A DNA stretch of 64,000 nucleotides, from positions 1,488,001 through 1,552,000 of the forward strand of contig NZ_JAVDYJ010000001.1 in NCBI RefSeq assembly GCF_031458395.1. The letters run 5' to 3'. Each line of letters starts with the position of its first letter. Position 1 is the first letter of the stretch. Under the pieces are notes generated by a model. The model made no database searches. It was not told the DNA's origin and saw only the letters and a list, made by a program, of their open reading frames with translations. This document shows positions 1 through 8,336 of the stretch, in pieces. The position numbers were made by a program, and so were the translations under genes. The stretch is from Enteractinococcus fodinae. Lineage in GTDB: Bacteria > Actinomycetota > Actinomycetes > Actinomycetales > Micrococcaceae.

Positions 1-956
1 GCGGCATTGAATTGGCGGCGTTGGTTGCCGTAGGTAATGGCACCGGTCATCGCCAGTGCGGAGGCATTCGCCGCCGTGAGTGCTAGGGAGACTCGCCCCT
101 GAACGAGTGCACCGAGCATGGTGAAAAATCGGCGGCCCGATGAGGCGATGGGTGTGGTGTAGTCGCCATGTTGGTTGACGTGCCCGAGCTTATCGAGGAG
201 ATTGGTACGCGGGATTCTTACATGGGTGAAGTGTAACCGGCCGTTATCCACGCCATTGAGCCCGCCCTTGACGCCGTCATCCTCACCGCCGACGCCGGGA
301 AGGAAGTTACCTTCGTCGTCACGCAGGGGTACGAAGAAAGCGTGGACACCGTAATTGACATTCTTGGTGATGAGCTGAGCAAAGACAACGGCAGCTTTGC
401 CGTGTAGGGCTGCGTTGCCCAGGTATTCTTTCCAAGCAGCCTTGAATGGCGTGTGGATTTCGAATTCGTCATCTTCGGGAATGTATGTGGCAGTCGTGCC
501 AATGTTGCCCACGTCAGAGCCGTGACCGATCTCAGTCATGGCGTAGACGCCTGGCAGGTCCATGTTCAGCACGCCGGGTAACCACTTTTTGTGCTGTTCC
601 TCGTTGCCGAGGCTCAAGATAGCCGAGCCGAATAGGCCCCACTGCACGCCACCTTTGATCTGCATGGATGGGTGAGCGTGGAACATCTCCGCGAAACCAG
701 CGACGTTGGCGCCGGGATTTCCTTGGCCACCAAACTCTTTGGGGTAAGCCTTGCCGATGATATTGCGATCGACCAATTCGTGGAGCTGTTGAAGCGTAAG
801 CTCCCGATGTTCTTCCTTGGTGACATTAAAGGGGTGGTGGAAGACGGGATCTTCCATGAGTTTGCGTACGTGTCGACGATCCTCAGCCCAGGGGCCAAGG
901 ACATGTTCTAACAGTTCGTCGTGGTTGAGTTTTACATCCGTGTTGGTGGTAGGCAT
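1..956 (-). CDS. acyl-CoA oxidase family protein, C-terminus beyond window
   Basis: The reading frame starts at ATG 956 and runs open off the left edge (318 complete codons), so it has no stop in the window. It begins MPTTNTDVKLNHDELLEHVL and carries the acyl-CoA dehydrogenase/oxidase middle-domain signature MTEIGHGSDVGNIGTTATY near residue 140, the form typical of acyl-CoA oxidases, which pass FAD electrons to O2 and make H2O2. The start overlaps the stop of the upstream TetR gene as TAATG with AGGAG just before it, so the two are translationally coupled. Predicted role: first step of beta-oxidation, desaturation of acyl-CoA. The genes for the other three steps lie divergently at 1684-5326. 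An FAD-linked dehydrogenase is the alternative, and the missing C-terminal domains prevent a check. Confidence 0.85.
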   Translation of the reverse strand, partial: MPTTNTDVKLNHDELLEHVLGPWAEDRRHVRKLMEDPVFHHPFNVTKEEHRELTLQQLHELVDRNIIGKAYPKEFGGQGNPGANVAGFAEMFHAHPSMQIKGGVQWGLFGSAILSLGNEEQHKKWLPGVLNMDLPGVYAMTEIGHGSDVGNIGTTATYIPEDDEFEIHTPFKAAWKEYLGNAALHGKAAVVFAQLITKNVNYGVHAFFVPLRDDEGNFLPGVGGEDDGVKGGLNGVDNGRLHFTHVRIPRTNLLDKLGHVNQHGDYTTPIASSGRRFFTMLGALVQGRVSLALTAANASALAMTGAITYGNQRRQFNA

Positions 957-1600
957 TAGTGCTCCTGAGGTTGTAGACGGGTTGCGTCAGTCGAGTCGAC
1001 ACCTGACAGCAACCAATCAGCAATATTGCGGGCCAGGTGTTCGGCTTTGGGACGGTCGGGCTGTTGCTTTTCCGCAATCCATTCTTCGCCGGCCGCCCGA
1101 ACGAATCCGACCGCCGCATTCGCCCAGTAGTAGGCCAAATTTTTGTCACCACCGTGCTGCTTATATTGCGGCGCGACCTGTTCCACGGCTCGTTGCAAAA
1201 ATTGCGCCATGTTCTTGCGAAAAATGGCCATCCCCGTAGGGATAGCGGTAGAGAAGTTGTAGACATTGGGGGATGAGTCCGCCAGCTGTAGATAAGACAG
1301 CACCATCGTGTAGAGCCCATCGTGAGCTGTACTGGCTGTCGAACCAGCTCGTTTCAGTTCGGCTTCCATAAAATCAATAGAAGCCTGAGCCACTGCCCGT
1401 TGAAGCCCTTGCTTGTCTTCGAAGTACCGGTAAAACACCGATTTAGAGGTGCCCGCATGCTGGGCAATCTCTTCCATGGACACTTCCGGGCCAATACTGT
1501 GGACAGCAGCACGTGCAGACTTAATAAGTTCGTTGCGGCGCTGACGACGGTGCGCATCCCAACGTGTATTGCGCCCGTCGGGGAGAGGTGTTGCAGACAT
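956..1600 (-). CDS. TetR-family transcriptional regulator of fatty-acid locus
   Basis: This is a 214-residue TetR-type repressor. The N-terminal helix-turn-helix covers roughly residues 15-60 (HRRQRRNELIKSARAAV, then VSMEEIAQHAGTSKSVFYRY), followed by a helical ligand-binding domain. I chose ATG 1600 (MSATPLPDG); an in-frame GTG at 1606 and a longer frame to 1648 exist, but the longer one would run through the palindrome at 1607-1621. It is coupled by TAATG to the acyl-CoA oxidase and divergent from the thiolase operon. By analogy with actinobacterial TetR repressors of fatty-acid genes it probably senses acyl-CoA and controls both directions. The ligand is inference. Confidence 0.9.
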   Translation of the reverse strand: MSATPLPDGRNTRWDAHRRQRRNELIKSARAAVHSIGPEVSMEEIAQHAGTSKSVFYRYFEDKQGLQRAVAQASIDFMEAELKRAGSTASTAHDGLYTMVLSYLQLADSSPNVYNFSTAIPTGMAIFRKNMAQFLQRAVEQVAPQYKQHGGDKNLAYYWANAAVGFVRAAGEEWIAEKQQPDRPKAEHLARNIADWLLSGVDSTDATRLQPQEH

Positions 1601-1606
1601 CTTCAC

Positions 1607-1621
1607 GATACTGAGAGTATC
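1607..1621. promoter_or_regulatory. palindromic candidate TetR operator
   Basis: GATACT-GAG-AGTATC is a perfect 6-bp inverted repeat with a 3-bp spacer. It lies in the 83-bp gap between the divergent starts of the TetR gene (1600) and the thiolase (1684). Position and symmetry fit an autoregulatory operator controlling both transcripts. Binding is not shown by the sequence. Confidence 0.55.
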
Positions 1622-1683
1622 AGGTAAAGTGAGTGTCCGTAAACACACCGAACCGTAACCACGACTATGTGAAAGAGACTCGA

Positions 1684-3003
1684 ATGACTTCTACACCCAC
1701 AACGGCAATAGCCGGAGGCTCCCTACGCCCAGCAGTGGTTGTCGGGGGCAACCGCATTCCATTCGCCCGGGCGCACGGAGCCTACGCCGGAGCATCGAAC
1801 CAAGACATGCTGACGTCAACGCTTGAGGGCTTAGTCGCCAGATTTGGCCTCCAAAATGCGCAGCTTGGTGAAGTCGTGGCTGGCGCAGTGATGAAACACT
1901 CGGCAGATTTTAACCTCTCTCGTGAAGCGGTTTTGGGCACCTCACTGGATGCACACACTCCAGCCCACGATGTGCAAACTGCTTGCGCTACCGGTATCGA
2001 AACTGTCGGGGGAGTCGCCAATAAGATTCGGCTCGGGCAGATCGATTCAGGCATCGGCGGTGGTGTCGATACGATCTCGGATGCTCCCTTAGCCTTCAAC
2101 CGAGAAGCTCGCGATCTGTTTATGCAGCTCAACCGGGCTCGCACCACGCAGGACAAAATCAAAATCGCCATGAAACTGCGTCCCAAACACTTCGCGCCCC
2201 TCGCGCCGCAGGCGGGGGAAGTTCGCACCGGTCTATCAATGGGCGAACACCAAGCACTCACCACCCATCACTGGGGTATCACTCGCCAAGAACAGGACGA
2301 GCTGGCGATGCTGTCCCATAACAACATGGCTGCGGCTTATGAGGCTGGGTTTTTCAATGACCTTCTGACACCGTTTCGGGGACTTGATCGGGACAATAAT
2401 ATGCGACCCGGTTCCACCATGGAGGGTCTCGCAAAGCTGCGCATAGCGTTCGGCAAGCATCTTGGTGAAGAGGCCACCATGACTGCTGGAAACTCCACTC
2501 CCATGACAGACGGTGCTGCCGCCGCGCTGCTGTCGTCAGAAGAATGGGCACGGGAACGGAATCTGCCAATTCTTGCCGAATTCATGGACTTCGAGATGGC
2601 AGCCGTCGATTTTGTCAACGGTAACGAAGGCCTGCTCATGGCCCCCACATATGCGATCCCACGCATCCTCGATCGTCACGGCCTGAGCCTAGCCGATATC
2701 GATTTCTTCGAAATTCACGAAGCATTCGCCGGTACCGTACTGGCCACTATGAAAGCCCTGGCCGATGAGGACTACAACAAAAACGTCCTGGGGCGTGACA
2801 CCCCACTGGGCCACATCGATCGTTCCAAGCTCAACGTTCACGGCTCATCATTGGCGGCGGGCCACCCATTTGCTGCCACCGGGCCTCGCATCGTTGCTTC
2901 CTTAGCCAAGATGCTGCACGAAAAAGGTGAGGGCTCACTGGGGCTCATCTCGGTGTGCGCCGCAGGCGGGCAGGGCGCAGTCGCGCTGATGCGCGGTCGT
3001 TAA
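1684..3003 (+). CDS. fadA2: acetyl-CoA C-acyltransferase (thiolase, FadA2/FadI-like)
   Basis: This 439-residue thiolase cleaves 3-ketoacyl-CoA to acetyl-CoA and a shortened acyl-CoA. All three catalytic regions are visible: the nucleophilic Cys in VQTACATG (about residue 100), the His in EIHEAFA and GHPFAATG, and the second Cys in VCAAGGQG near the C-terminus. I start at ATG 1684 (MTSTPTTAIAGG); a frame open to 1633 adds residues not typical of the family and lacks a ribosome site. It is the first gene of a three-gene run with the FabG4-like reductase and HtdX-like hydratase, the same trio as the mycobacterial fadA2-fabG4-htdX neighbourhood. Confidence 0.92.
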   Translation: MTSTPTTAIAGGSLRPAVVVGGNRIPFARAHGAYAGASNQDMLTSTLEGLVARFGLQNAQLGEVVAGAVMKHSADFNLSREAVLGTSLDAHTPAHDVQTACATGIETVGGVANKIRLGQIDSGIGGGVDTISDAPLAFNREARDLFMQLNRARTTQDKIKIAMKLRPKHFAPLAPQAGEVRTGLSMGEHQALTTHHWGITRQEQDELAMLSHNNMAAAYEAGFFNDLLTPFRGLDRDNNMRPGSTMEGLAKLRIAFGKHLGEEATMTAGNSTPMTDGAAAALLSSEEWARERNLPILAEFMDFEMAAVDFVNGNEGLLMAPTYAIPRILDRHGLSLADIDFFEIHEAFAGTVLATMKALADEDYNKNVLGRDTPLGHIDRSKLNVHGSSLAAGHPFAATGPRIVASLAKMLHEKGEGSLGLISVCAAGGQGAVALMRGR

Positions 3004-3044
3004 TCCGCACCTTGAAAATGGCTCTGAAAGGACCTCCAGTATTT

Positions 3045-4409
3045 ATGCCACACACAGATAGTTACACCCGCTTCGTGAATAAACCACTCGGCAAGAAACT
3101 CGCCAAGACCGTTGGCCTACCCCAACCTGTTCCACTTCGACGTCACAACAAGGGGGACCGACTCATATCGGGTCCGATCCTGGTGGTTGGGGATTCGCCA
3201 GCGGCAGACGCCATCGCCAAACAGCTCTGGGCTGACGATTACGACGTGCGCAGAGATCCTGGCCTGAAACAACCCTTTGCCGGGATCATCCTGGCACTGG
3301 ACGATGTTTCACACCCCGCCGACCTATCCGATCGTGTCTTGGAAGTCGGAACAGCCCTCCGAGGGCTACAGTCCAACGGCCGCGTGATTACAATCCTGCG
3401 TGATCCACAAGACGCTACTGCGGCAACCGATGCCAGCCTCATGGCCGCTCGACATGGAATCGAAGGATTCACCCGTTCGCTGGCCAAAGAGATGCGCCGC
3501 GGCGCCACCACCAACGGGATCGTGCTGGCTGAAGGAGTGGAAATGTCAGCTCCTTCAGCACAAGCGGCTCTACGGTTCCTCCTCTCGGGCCGATCCGCCT
3601 ACGTGGCAGGACAATTCATCACAGTCTCTTCAGCGGCAGGCAGCCTTCCTGCCGACTGGGATCAACCCCTGGCAGACAAGGTCATCATCGTCACCGGTGC
3701 AGCCCGGGGTATCGGCGAAGCGATCAGTGAAACCTTAGCCCGTGACGGCGCAACTGTCATTGGCGTGGATATGCCCTCGGCAGGTGAAGCGCTCACCGCC
3801 GTGATGAACCGAGTCAACGGGATCGCAGTACAACTGGACATCACGGACCACAACGCCGGAAACAGGCTGCTGGCACTGGCCGAGGAACGCTTCGGCCGAT
3901 TGGATGGGATCGTCCATAATGCCGGTATCACTCGCGATAAGTTATTAGCCAATATGGACGCGGGTCGGTGGGATTCATTGATCGGGGTGAACATTTCAGC
4001 ACCGTTGCGTATCAATGACCAACTGCTCGCCGCGCTGGGACAAGGTGTGGTCGTCGAAAACTTCCGCATCACTTCGCTATCTTCCACCTCTGGTATAGCC
4101 GGAAACCGGGGTCAAACAAACTATGCTGTCGCGAAAGCCGGCGTCATCGGCATGACCCAAGCGCTCGCGGCCCGTTTGGCACCGACTGAAGGGTCAATTA
4201 ATGCGGTGGCTCCGGGCTTTATTGAGACTGCGATGACCGATGCGATGCCGACGGCCACGCGTGAGGTCGCGCGTCGAATGAATTCCTTACAACAAGGTGG
4301 CCGACCAATTGATGTCGCTGAGACCATCGCATTTTTGCATGCGGACGCCGCTGCGGGCATCAATGGCACCACCCTGCGTGTCTGTGGCCAATCGATGGTA
4401 GGAAAATGA
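3045..4409 (+). CDS. fabG4: (R)-3-hydroxyacyl-CoA/ACP dehydrogenase, high-molecular-weight FabG4 type
   Basis: This is a 454-residue short-chain dehydrogenase, the length of mycobacterial FabG4. Residues 1 to about 200 form the extra flavodoxin-like N-terminal domain. The C-terminal SDR domain has the nucleotide motif VTGAARGIGEA, the HNAG motif, catalytic Ser in SSTSGIAG and YAVAK as the Tyr-Lys pair. FabG4-type enzymes interconvert 3-ketoacyl and (R)-3-hydroxyacyl thioesters, which pairs with the (R)-specific hydratase encoded next. The start ATG 3045 (MPHTDSYTRF) follows AAAGGA; longer in-frame starts overlap the thiolase gene. The stop overlaps the next start as ATGA, indicating coupling. 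Physiological direction (degradation or synthesis) cannot be read from sequence. Confidence 0.9.
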   Translation: MPHTDSYTRFVNKPLGKKLAKTVGLPQPVPLRRHNKGDRLISGPILVVGDSPAADAIAKQLWADDYDVRRDPGLKQPFAGIILALDDVSHPADLSDRVLEVGTALRGLQSNGRVITILRDPQDATAATDASLMAARHGIEGFTRSLAKEMRRGATTNGIVLAEGVEMSAPSAQAALRFLLSGRSAYVAGQFITVSSAAGSLPADWDQPLADKVIIVTGAARGIGEAISETLARDGATVIGVDMPSAGEALTAVMNRVNGIAVQLDITDHNAGNRLLALAEERFGRLDGIVHNAGITRDKLLANMDAGRWDSLIGVNISAPLRINDQLLAALGQGVVVENFRITSLSSTSGIAGNRGQTNYAVAKAGVIGMTQALAARLAPTEGSINAVAPGFIETAMTDAMPTATREVARRMNSLQQGGRPIDVAETIAFLHADAAAGINGTTLRVCGQSMVGK

Positions 4410-5326
4410 TGCTAACCCCAAACATTGTGGATTCCCATCCAACCCCGGAGAAGTTTCGTGTCCACCCCGTTGAAAACATCCCGCCGCTGACCAAGTCATA
4501 CGCAAGGGTCGCTGCCGGAATGCTGCGGTCTAAACGGTCCCAGGTTATTTCGCTGCCCGATACCCGCTGGGAAACCACCGCACGCATCTCACGAGAACTC
4601 GTAGATAGCTACAACGCTCTCATGGGCGCATCCGGTCTTGTGGGCCAGAATTCGGCTCCCTCAGTAGCGGTGCATATTACGGCGTTCGGCTTGTCCACGG
4701 CCATGATGGCCGACCGACGTTTCCCGCTGCCACTTCAGGGGATGGTCCACTTACAACACAAAGTGTGGCACATGTCGGATGTCCCAATTGATCAACCGGT
4801 GCGCATCTCGACCTGGGCGCAGAATTTGAGTCCCCATCATGCCGGTACCAGTGTGGAGGTCTGGGCCCAGGTCAATGACCCCACCACGGACAAATTGTTG
4901 TGGCAATCGATGGCGTTGTACCTGTCGAAATCTGTCATCCTGCCGGGATCGCCACGCCCTGAACGGCCCGAACGACCTAATTTTCAACCACCGGTGATAA
5001 CCGGTCAGTGGGAATTGTCGAAGGATATCGGTCGGCGTTATGGAGCCGTCTCAGGGGATCGGAACCCAATTCATTTGTCCAATCTGTCAGCCAAAGCGCT
5101 GGGCATGCCAGGCGCGATCGCGCACGGGATGTATGCGGCTGGACGGATGCTTGCAGGCCGCGAAACTCTGGCCCCTTATACGTGGGCTATCGAATTTGCC
5201 TCGCCAATGCGTTTGCCGTCCCGGGTAGCCCTGCACTACGACCAACAAGGAGACCGGTTACTTGTAGCCGGCTGGAATGCCAAACGCGAAAAACTGCACT
5301 TTCTGGGTGAAATTCAGCAGCACTAA
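4406..5326 (+). CDS. htdX: MaoC-like (R)-specific enoyl-CoA hydratase, HtdX-like
   Basis: This 306-residue protein has two hotdog-type halves. The hydratase-2 motif is in the C-terminal half: SGDRNPIHLS followed by AIAHGMYAAG, supplying the catalytic Asp and His of MaoC/R-hydratases, which hydrate trans-2-enoyl thioesters to (R)-3-hydroxyacyl thioesters. The N-terminal half appears to be the usual degenerate partner fold. The start ATG overlaps the fabG4 stop (ATGA), and the gene ends the trio. With the oxidase, reductase and thiolase nearby it completes a beta-oxidation cycle running through (R)-intermediates. An alternative is a reductive, chain-elongating role in lipid synthesis. Confidence 0.88.
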   Translation: MMLTPNIVDSHPTPEKFRVHPVENIPPLTKSYARVAAGMLRSKRSQVISLPDTRWETTARISRELVDSYNALMGASGLVGQNSAPSVAVHITAFGLSTAMMADRRFPLPLQGMVHLQHKVWHMSDVPIDQPVRISTWAQNLSPHHAGTSVEVWAQVNDPTTDKLLWQSMALYLSKSVILPGSPRPERPERPNFQPPVITGQWELSKDIGRRYGAVSGDRNPIHLSNLSAKALGMPGAIAHGMYAAGRMLAGRETLAPYTWAIEFASPMRLPSRVALHYDQQGDRLLVAGWNAKREKLHFLGEIQQH

Positions 5327-5368
5327 CTCAGCAGGTGAGTTTCGACTGGCCGTTTGTACATCAAGCGG

Positions 5369-6592
5369 TCAGTCGCAGCGTGTACGGCCTCGGGCGGCTG
5401 TGCGATATAGCTGGAGCATGTTCTGTGCCATGCCCGTCCAGGAAAATGTGGCAGCGTGGTGCACCGCAGCGTCGCCATAGGTGCGCCATGTCGCAGGCTG
5501 CAGCATCACCGATTCGAGCGCATCGGCCCAGGCCTCGGGGGCCAACGAATTTAGCAATTCACCGGTGCGTTGGTCGGCGACCGCAGTGGTTAGGCCACCT
5601 GCTCGGTGCGCTAAGACCGCTGTCCCGCAAGCCTGCGCTTCGATCGCCACTAAGCCAAATGATTCTGAGACCGACGGCACTGCTACGACATCAGCGGCTC
5701 GCATATAACTGGCTAACACAGTGGGGGAGACCGGTCGGGAAAACGAACAGTATCTGGCCACCCCGAGCAAGTACGCCTGAGCATGAACGTTATAGTCCTT
5801 TTGACCAGACACTGCGCCGGTGAAGTGGACGGTGGGCAGGCTCGCATGGCCACGGCGGCGAAGGTCTGCCAGCGCTTCAACCAGGACGTGTGGGCCCTTA
5901 AAGGGCTGCATCCGGCCAGCGAAGAGGACTCTCGGTCCCATCTGGGCTTGTCTTCCCGGCCACACGGTAGGCCCATGGGACGTGAAAATGTGATGATCCA
6001 CTCCCGGGGGCACGACAACCACCCGGTGTGGTGCCACACCGGTGTGTTGGATGAGCTCTTGTCTTTCTGCTGCCGTATTTGCTGTTAGCACGCTCACTTT
6101 GGCTGCGATGTAGTTTTCTCGTTCAACCCGGTAAGCAGGCTCCGAACCCGGCGCGGAACTATTCTTTGCTGCACCAAGCGTATGCATCGTGTGGATCACC
6201 GGCGCCTGCAACCCTTGTGCTGCCTCGATCGCCGCCAGACCTGAGAGCCAATAATGGGAATGCAACACCACACGGTGCTTGGCTCGATTCTTCACTTCTT
6301 TTACCATCATCTGGGCAAACTGGGTCGTTAGGCTGCTCAGTGCTTCCTTGGGTAATTTATAACCGCCCGCTGCTAGTGGGATCACCTGGGACCCAGTCGC
6401 AGCATCTATGACGACCGGTATCTCCGGCCCGGAAGTTTTTCGGGTGAACGCTAACACTTGATGACCTTGACTTATCAGCGCCTGCGAGAGGTTGCTGACA
6501 TAGACATTGAGCCCTCCGGCGTCGCCCTGGCCAGGTTGGGCCAAAGGAGAGGTGTGCATAGCCACCATCACGATGGTGAGTTGCTCAGTCAA
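5369..6592 (-). CDS. mshA: MshA-like glycosyltransferase (D-inositol-3-phosphate glycosyltransferase)
   Basis: This GT-B family-4 glycosyltransferase has the MshA hallmarks MHTSPLAQPGQGDAGG and NVYV at the N-terminus, the phosphate-contacting FAGRMQPFKG, and SESFGLVAIEAQACGTAVLA near the C-terminus. MshA transfers GlcNAc to 1L-myo-inositol-1-phosphate, the first step of mycothiol synthesis; mshC lies in the same window. The best start is TTG 6592 preceded by AAGGA, giving 407 residues. A frame open to 6748 would run through the tRNA terminator, and the first internal ATG would cut into the conserved N-terminus. Another family-4 glycosyltransferase remains possible. It is tail-to-tail with htdX (42-bp gap). 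Confidence 0.75.
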   Translation of the reverse strand: MTEQLTIVMVAMHTSPLAQPGQGDAGGLNVYVSNLSQALISQGHQVLAFTRKTSGPEIPVVIDAATGSQVIPLAAGGYKLPKEALSSLTTQFAQMMVKEVKNRAKHRVVLHSHYWLSGLAAIEAAQGLQAPVIHTMHTLGAAKNSSAPGSEPAYRVERENYIAAKVSVLTANTAAERQELIQHTGVAPHRVVVVPPGVDHHIFTSHGPTVWPGRQAQMGPRVLFAGRMQPFKGPHVLVEALADLRRRGHASLPTVHFTGAVSGQKDYNVHAQAYLLGVARYCSFSRPVSPTVLASYMRAADVVAVPSVSESFGLVAIEAQACGTAVLAHRAGGLTTAVADQRTGELLNSLAPEAWADALESVMLQPATWRTYGDAAVHHAATFSWTGMAQNMLQLYRTAARGRTRCD

Positions 6593-6734
6593 AGCGTCCT
6601 TACCGTCGGCAAACAAGAAAAATCCGAGCCAAAAAGAGGTCTGTACTCTTGTCGATCCTATTATTACCGCACGGTCTGAGATGAAAGTACTGCCAGAACG
6701 ACGTGGGCGCAGTGGTGTGTGCCGGAAATCAAAA

Positions 6735-6779
6735 ATTCGGCTCCTCATCCCTGGTCTGACCTGGGATGAGGAGCCGAAT
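6735..6779 (-). terminator. intrinsic terminator of tRNA-Leu
   Basis: A perfect 17-bp inverted repeat (6735-6751 with 6763-6779, 11-nt loop) lies 3 nt past the tRNA 3' end on the minus strand. It is followed in that direction by TTTTTG. It separates the tRNA transcript from the MshA-like gene. Confidence 0.9.
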
Positions 6780-6782
6780 CCG

Positions 6783-6871
6783 TGGTGCGCGGAGGGGGAC
6801 TTGAACCCCCACGAGCGATAAAGCTCACAGCGACCTCAACGCTGCGCGTCTACCAATTCCGCCACCCGCGC
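6783..6871 (-). tRNA. tRNA-Leu (anticodon GAG)
   Basis: On the minus strand the sequence begins GCGCGGGTGGCGGAATTGGT, a type-II tRNA with the leucine-type D-arm. The 7-bp acceptor pairs GCGCGGG with TCCGCGC, one G-U included. The anticodon loop TTGAGGT is closed by CAGCG/CGCTG and reads GAG, decoding CUC and CUU. A long variable arm, the T-arm GGGGG-TTCAAGT-CCCCC and an encoded CCA end are present. Confidence 0.97.
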
Positions 6872-6981
6872 TGGTGATGAATTCTCCAACTCAATGGAGA
6901 AGGCAACAGCGATAAGCATAACATACTTTTTGTCGTTCGCGCACCATAGTCGGACCAAGAGGTGTTCGCTAAGGTGACAGT

Positions 6982-8319
6982 ATGGCTCAACACTCAGAAA
7001 CTACTTCGATCGCGCCGGGAATTTTCCGGGATCGAGTCGCTCACATTACTCGAGATCTCATTCAGATCGACACCACAAATTTCGGGGGCAATGACTCCCG
7101 TGGGGAACCGGAGGCCGCGGCGTATTGCGCTGACCTCATGGAAGCCATGGATATGGCGCCTGAAATCATCGAGTCCTCTCCTGGTAGAACCTCGGTGGTA
7201 GGTCGCATGCGCGGCTGGGATCCAGATGCGCCGGCACTGGTCTTGCACGGGCATCTCGATGTCGTGCCGGCAGACGCCAGTGAGTGGTCGGTTGACCCGT
7301 TTGCTGCAGATGTTATCGATGACGTCATCTACGGCCGGGGAGCCGCAGACATGAAAGGCATGGATGCCATCATGCTCACCGCGCTGGAGTATCTGCACGG
7401 GCAAGGGCTTCGTCCTCGCCGAGACATTATTTTGGCATTGTTTGGCGATGAGGAGGCCGGCGGCGTGTACGGCTCGGACTGGTTAGTCACTCACCGGCCA
7501 GAGCTGTTTGAGGGTGCGACCGAGGCTATCTCGGAAGTCGGTGGCTTCAGCGCAACGGTGGCCGGCAAACGGGCGTATTTCCTGCAAACCGCCGAAAAGG
7601 GCATCGCCTGGCTCAACCTCTCAGCTACGGGGACACCGGGCCACGGTTCAGCACGACACGCCGATAACGCGGTCACCAAGATGGCCGATGCGATCTCGGC
7701 AATCGGCCACCACCGGTGGCCACTGCACTACACGGCCACTACTCGACAGCTCATGGAGAAAGTCGCTGAGCTCATGGGCGTCGAATTCGATGAGACGAAT
7801 CCGGAGCCACAACTAGAGGCCATCGGTTCAGCGGTGGCCTTTGTGGGATCAACTCTGAGTAACTCATCAAACCCAACTGGTCTTACCTCAGGGTATAAAC
7901 ACAACGTGATCCCCGGTAAAGCCACAGCGACCGTGGATGCTCGGCCACTACCTGGCCAAGACGAACAGCTGATTCAGACCATCCGCGAATTGGCTGGGCC
8001 TGAAGTCGCTGTGACATATGAGCATGGGCGCCAAGCCATCGAAGCTCCACTGTCAGGTCCACTGGTTGACTTGATGGTCGAAGCGATCGCGCAAGAAGAC
8101 CCCGAAGCCCTCGTCTTACCGTTTATGATGTCCGGCGGCACCGACAATAATGCACTGTCCCGTCTGGGAATCGCAGGCTACGGCTTTATTCCACTACAGC
8201 TACCCGCCGATCTGGCATTTCCCGAACTCTTCCATGGTATCGACGAGCGGATGCCCATCGATTCATTAGATTTTGGGGTTCGGGCCTTGCTGCGCATTCT
8301 CGATCCTGCAACCGACTAG
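6982..8319 (+). CDS. M20/M25/M40 family metallopeptidase
   Basis: This 445-residue zinc aminoacylase/carboxypeptidase-type peptidase has the metal-site motifs in order: HGHLDVVP (about residue 90), GRGAADMKG, FGDEEAGG with the catalytic Glu, and a C-terminal MSGGTDNNALS region, with the lid domain between. Such enzymes hydrolyse dipeptides or N-acyl amino acids; the substrate is not deducible. The start ATG 6982 is preceded by AAGGTG, and TAAGGT lies 6 nt upstream, so it could be read either from a ribosome site or as a leaderless message. The acyl-CoA dehydrogenase-like gene follows after 17 nt, suggesting an operon. A second, different M20 gene is at 47938-49362. Confidence 0.9.
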   Translation: MAQHSETTSIAPGIFRDRVAHITRDLIQIDTTNFGGNDSRGEPEAAAYCADLMEAMDMAPEIIESSPGRTSVVGRMRGWDPDAPALVLHGHLDVVPADASEWSVDPFAADVIDDVIYGRGAADMKGMDAIMLTALEYLHGQGLRPRRDIILALFGDEEAGGVYGSDWLVTHRPELFEGATEAISEVGGFSATVAGKRAYFLQTAEKGIAWLNLSATGTPGHGSARHADNAVTKMADAISAIGHHRWPLHYTATTRQLMEKVAELMGVEFDETNPEPQLEAIGSAVAFVGSTLSNSSNPTGLTSGYKHNVIPGKATATVDARPLPGQDEQLIQTIRELAGPEVAVTYEHGRQAIEAPLSGPLVDLMVEAIAQEDPEALVLPFMMSGGTDNNALSRLGIAGYGFIPLQLPADLAFPELFHGIDERMPIDSLDFGVRALLRILDPATD

Positions 8320-8336
8320 CTGAAAGGTTTTCCATT

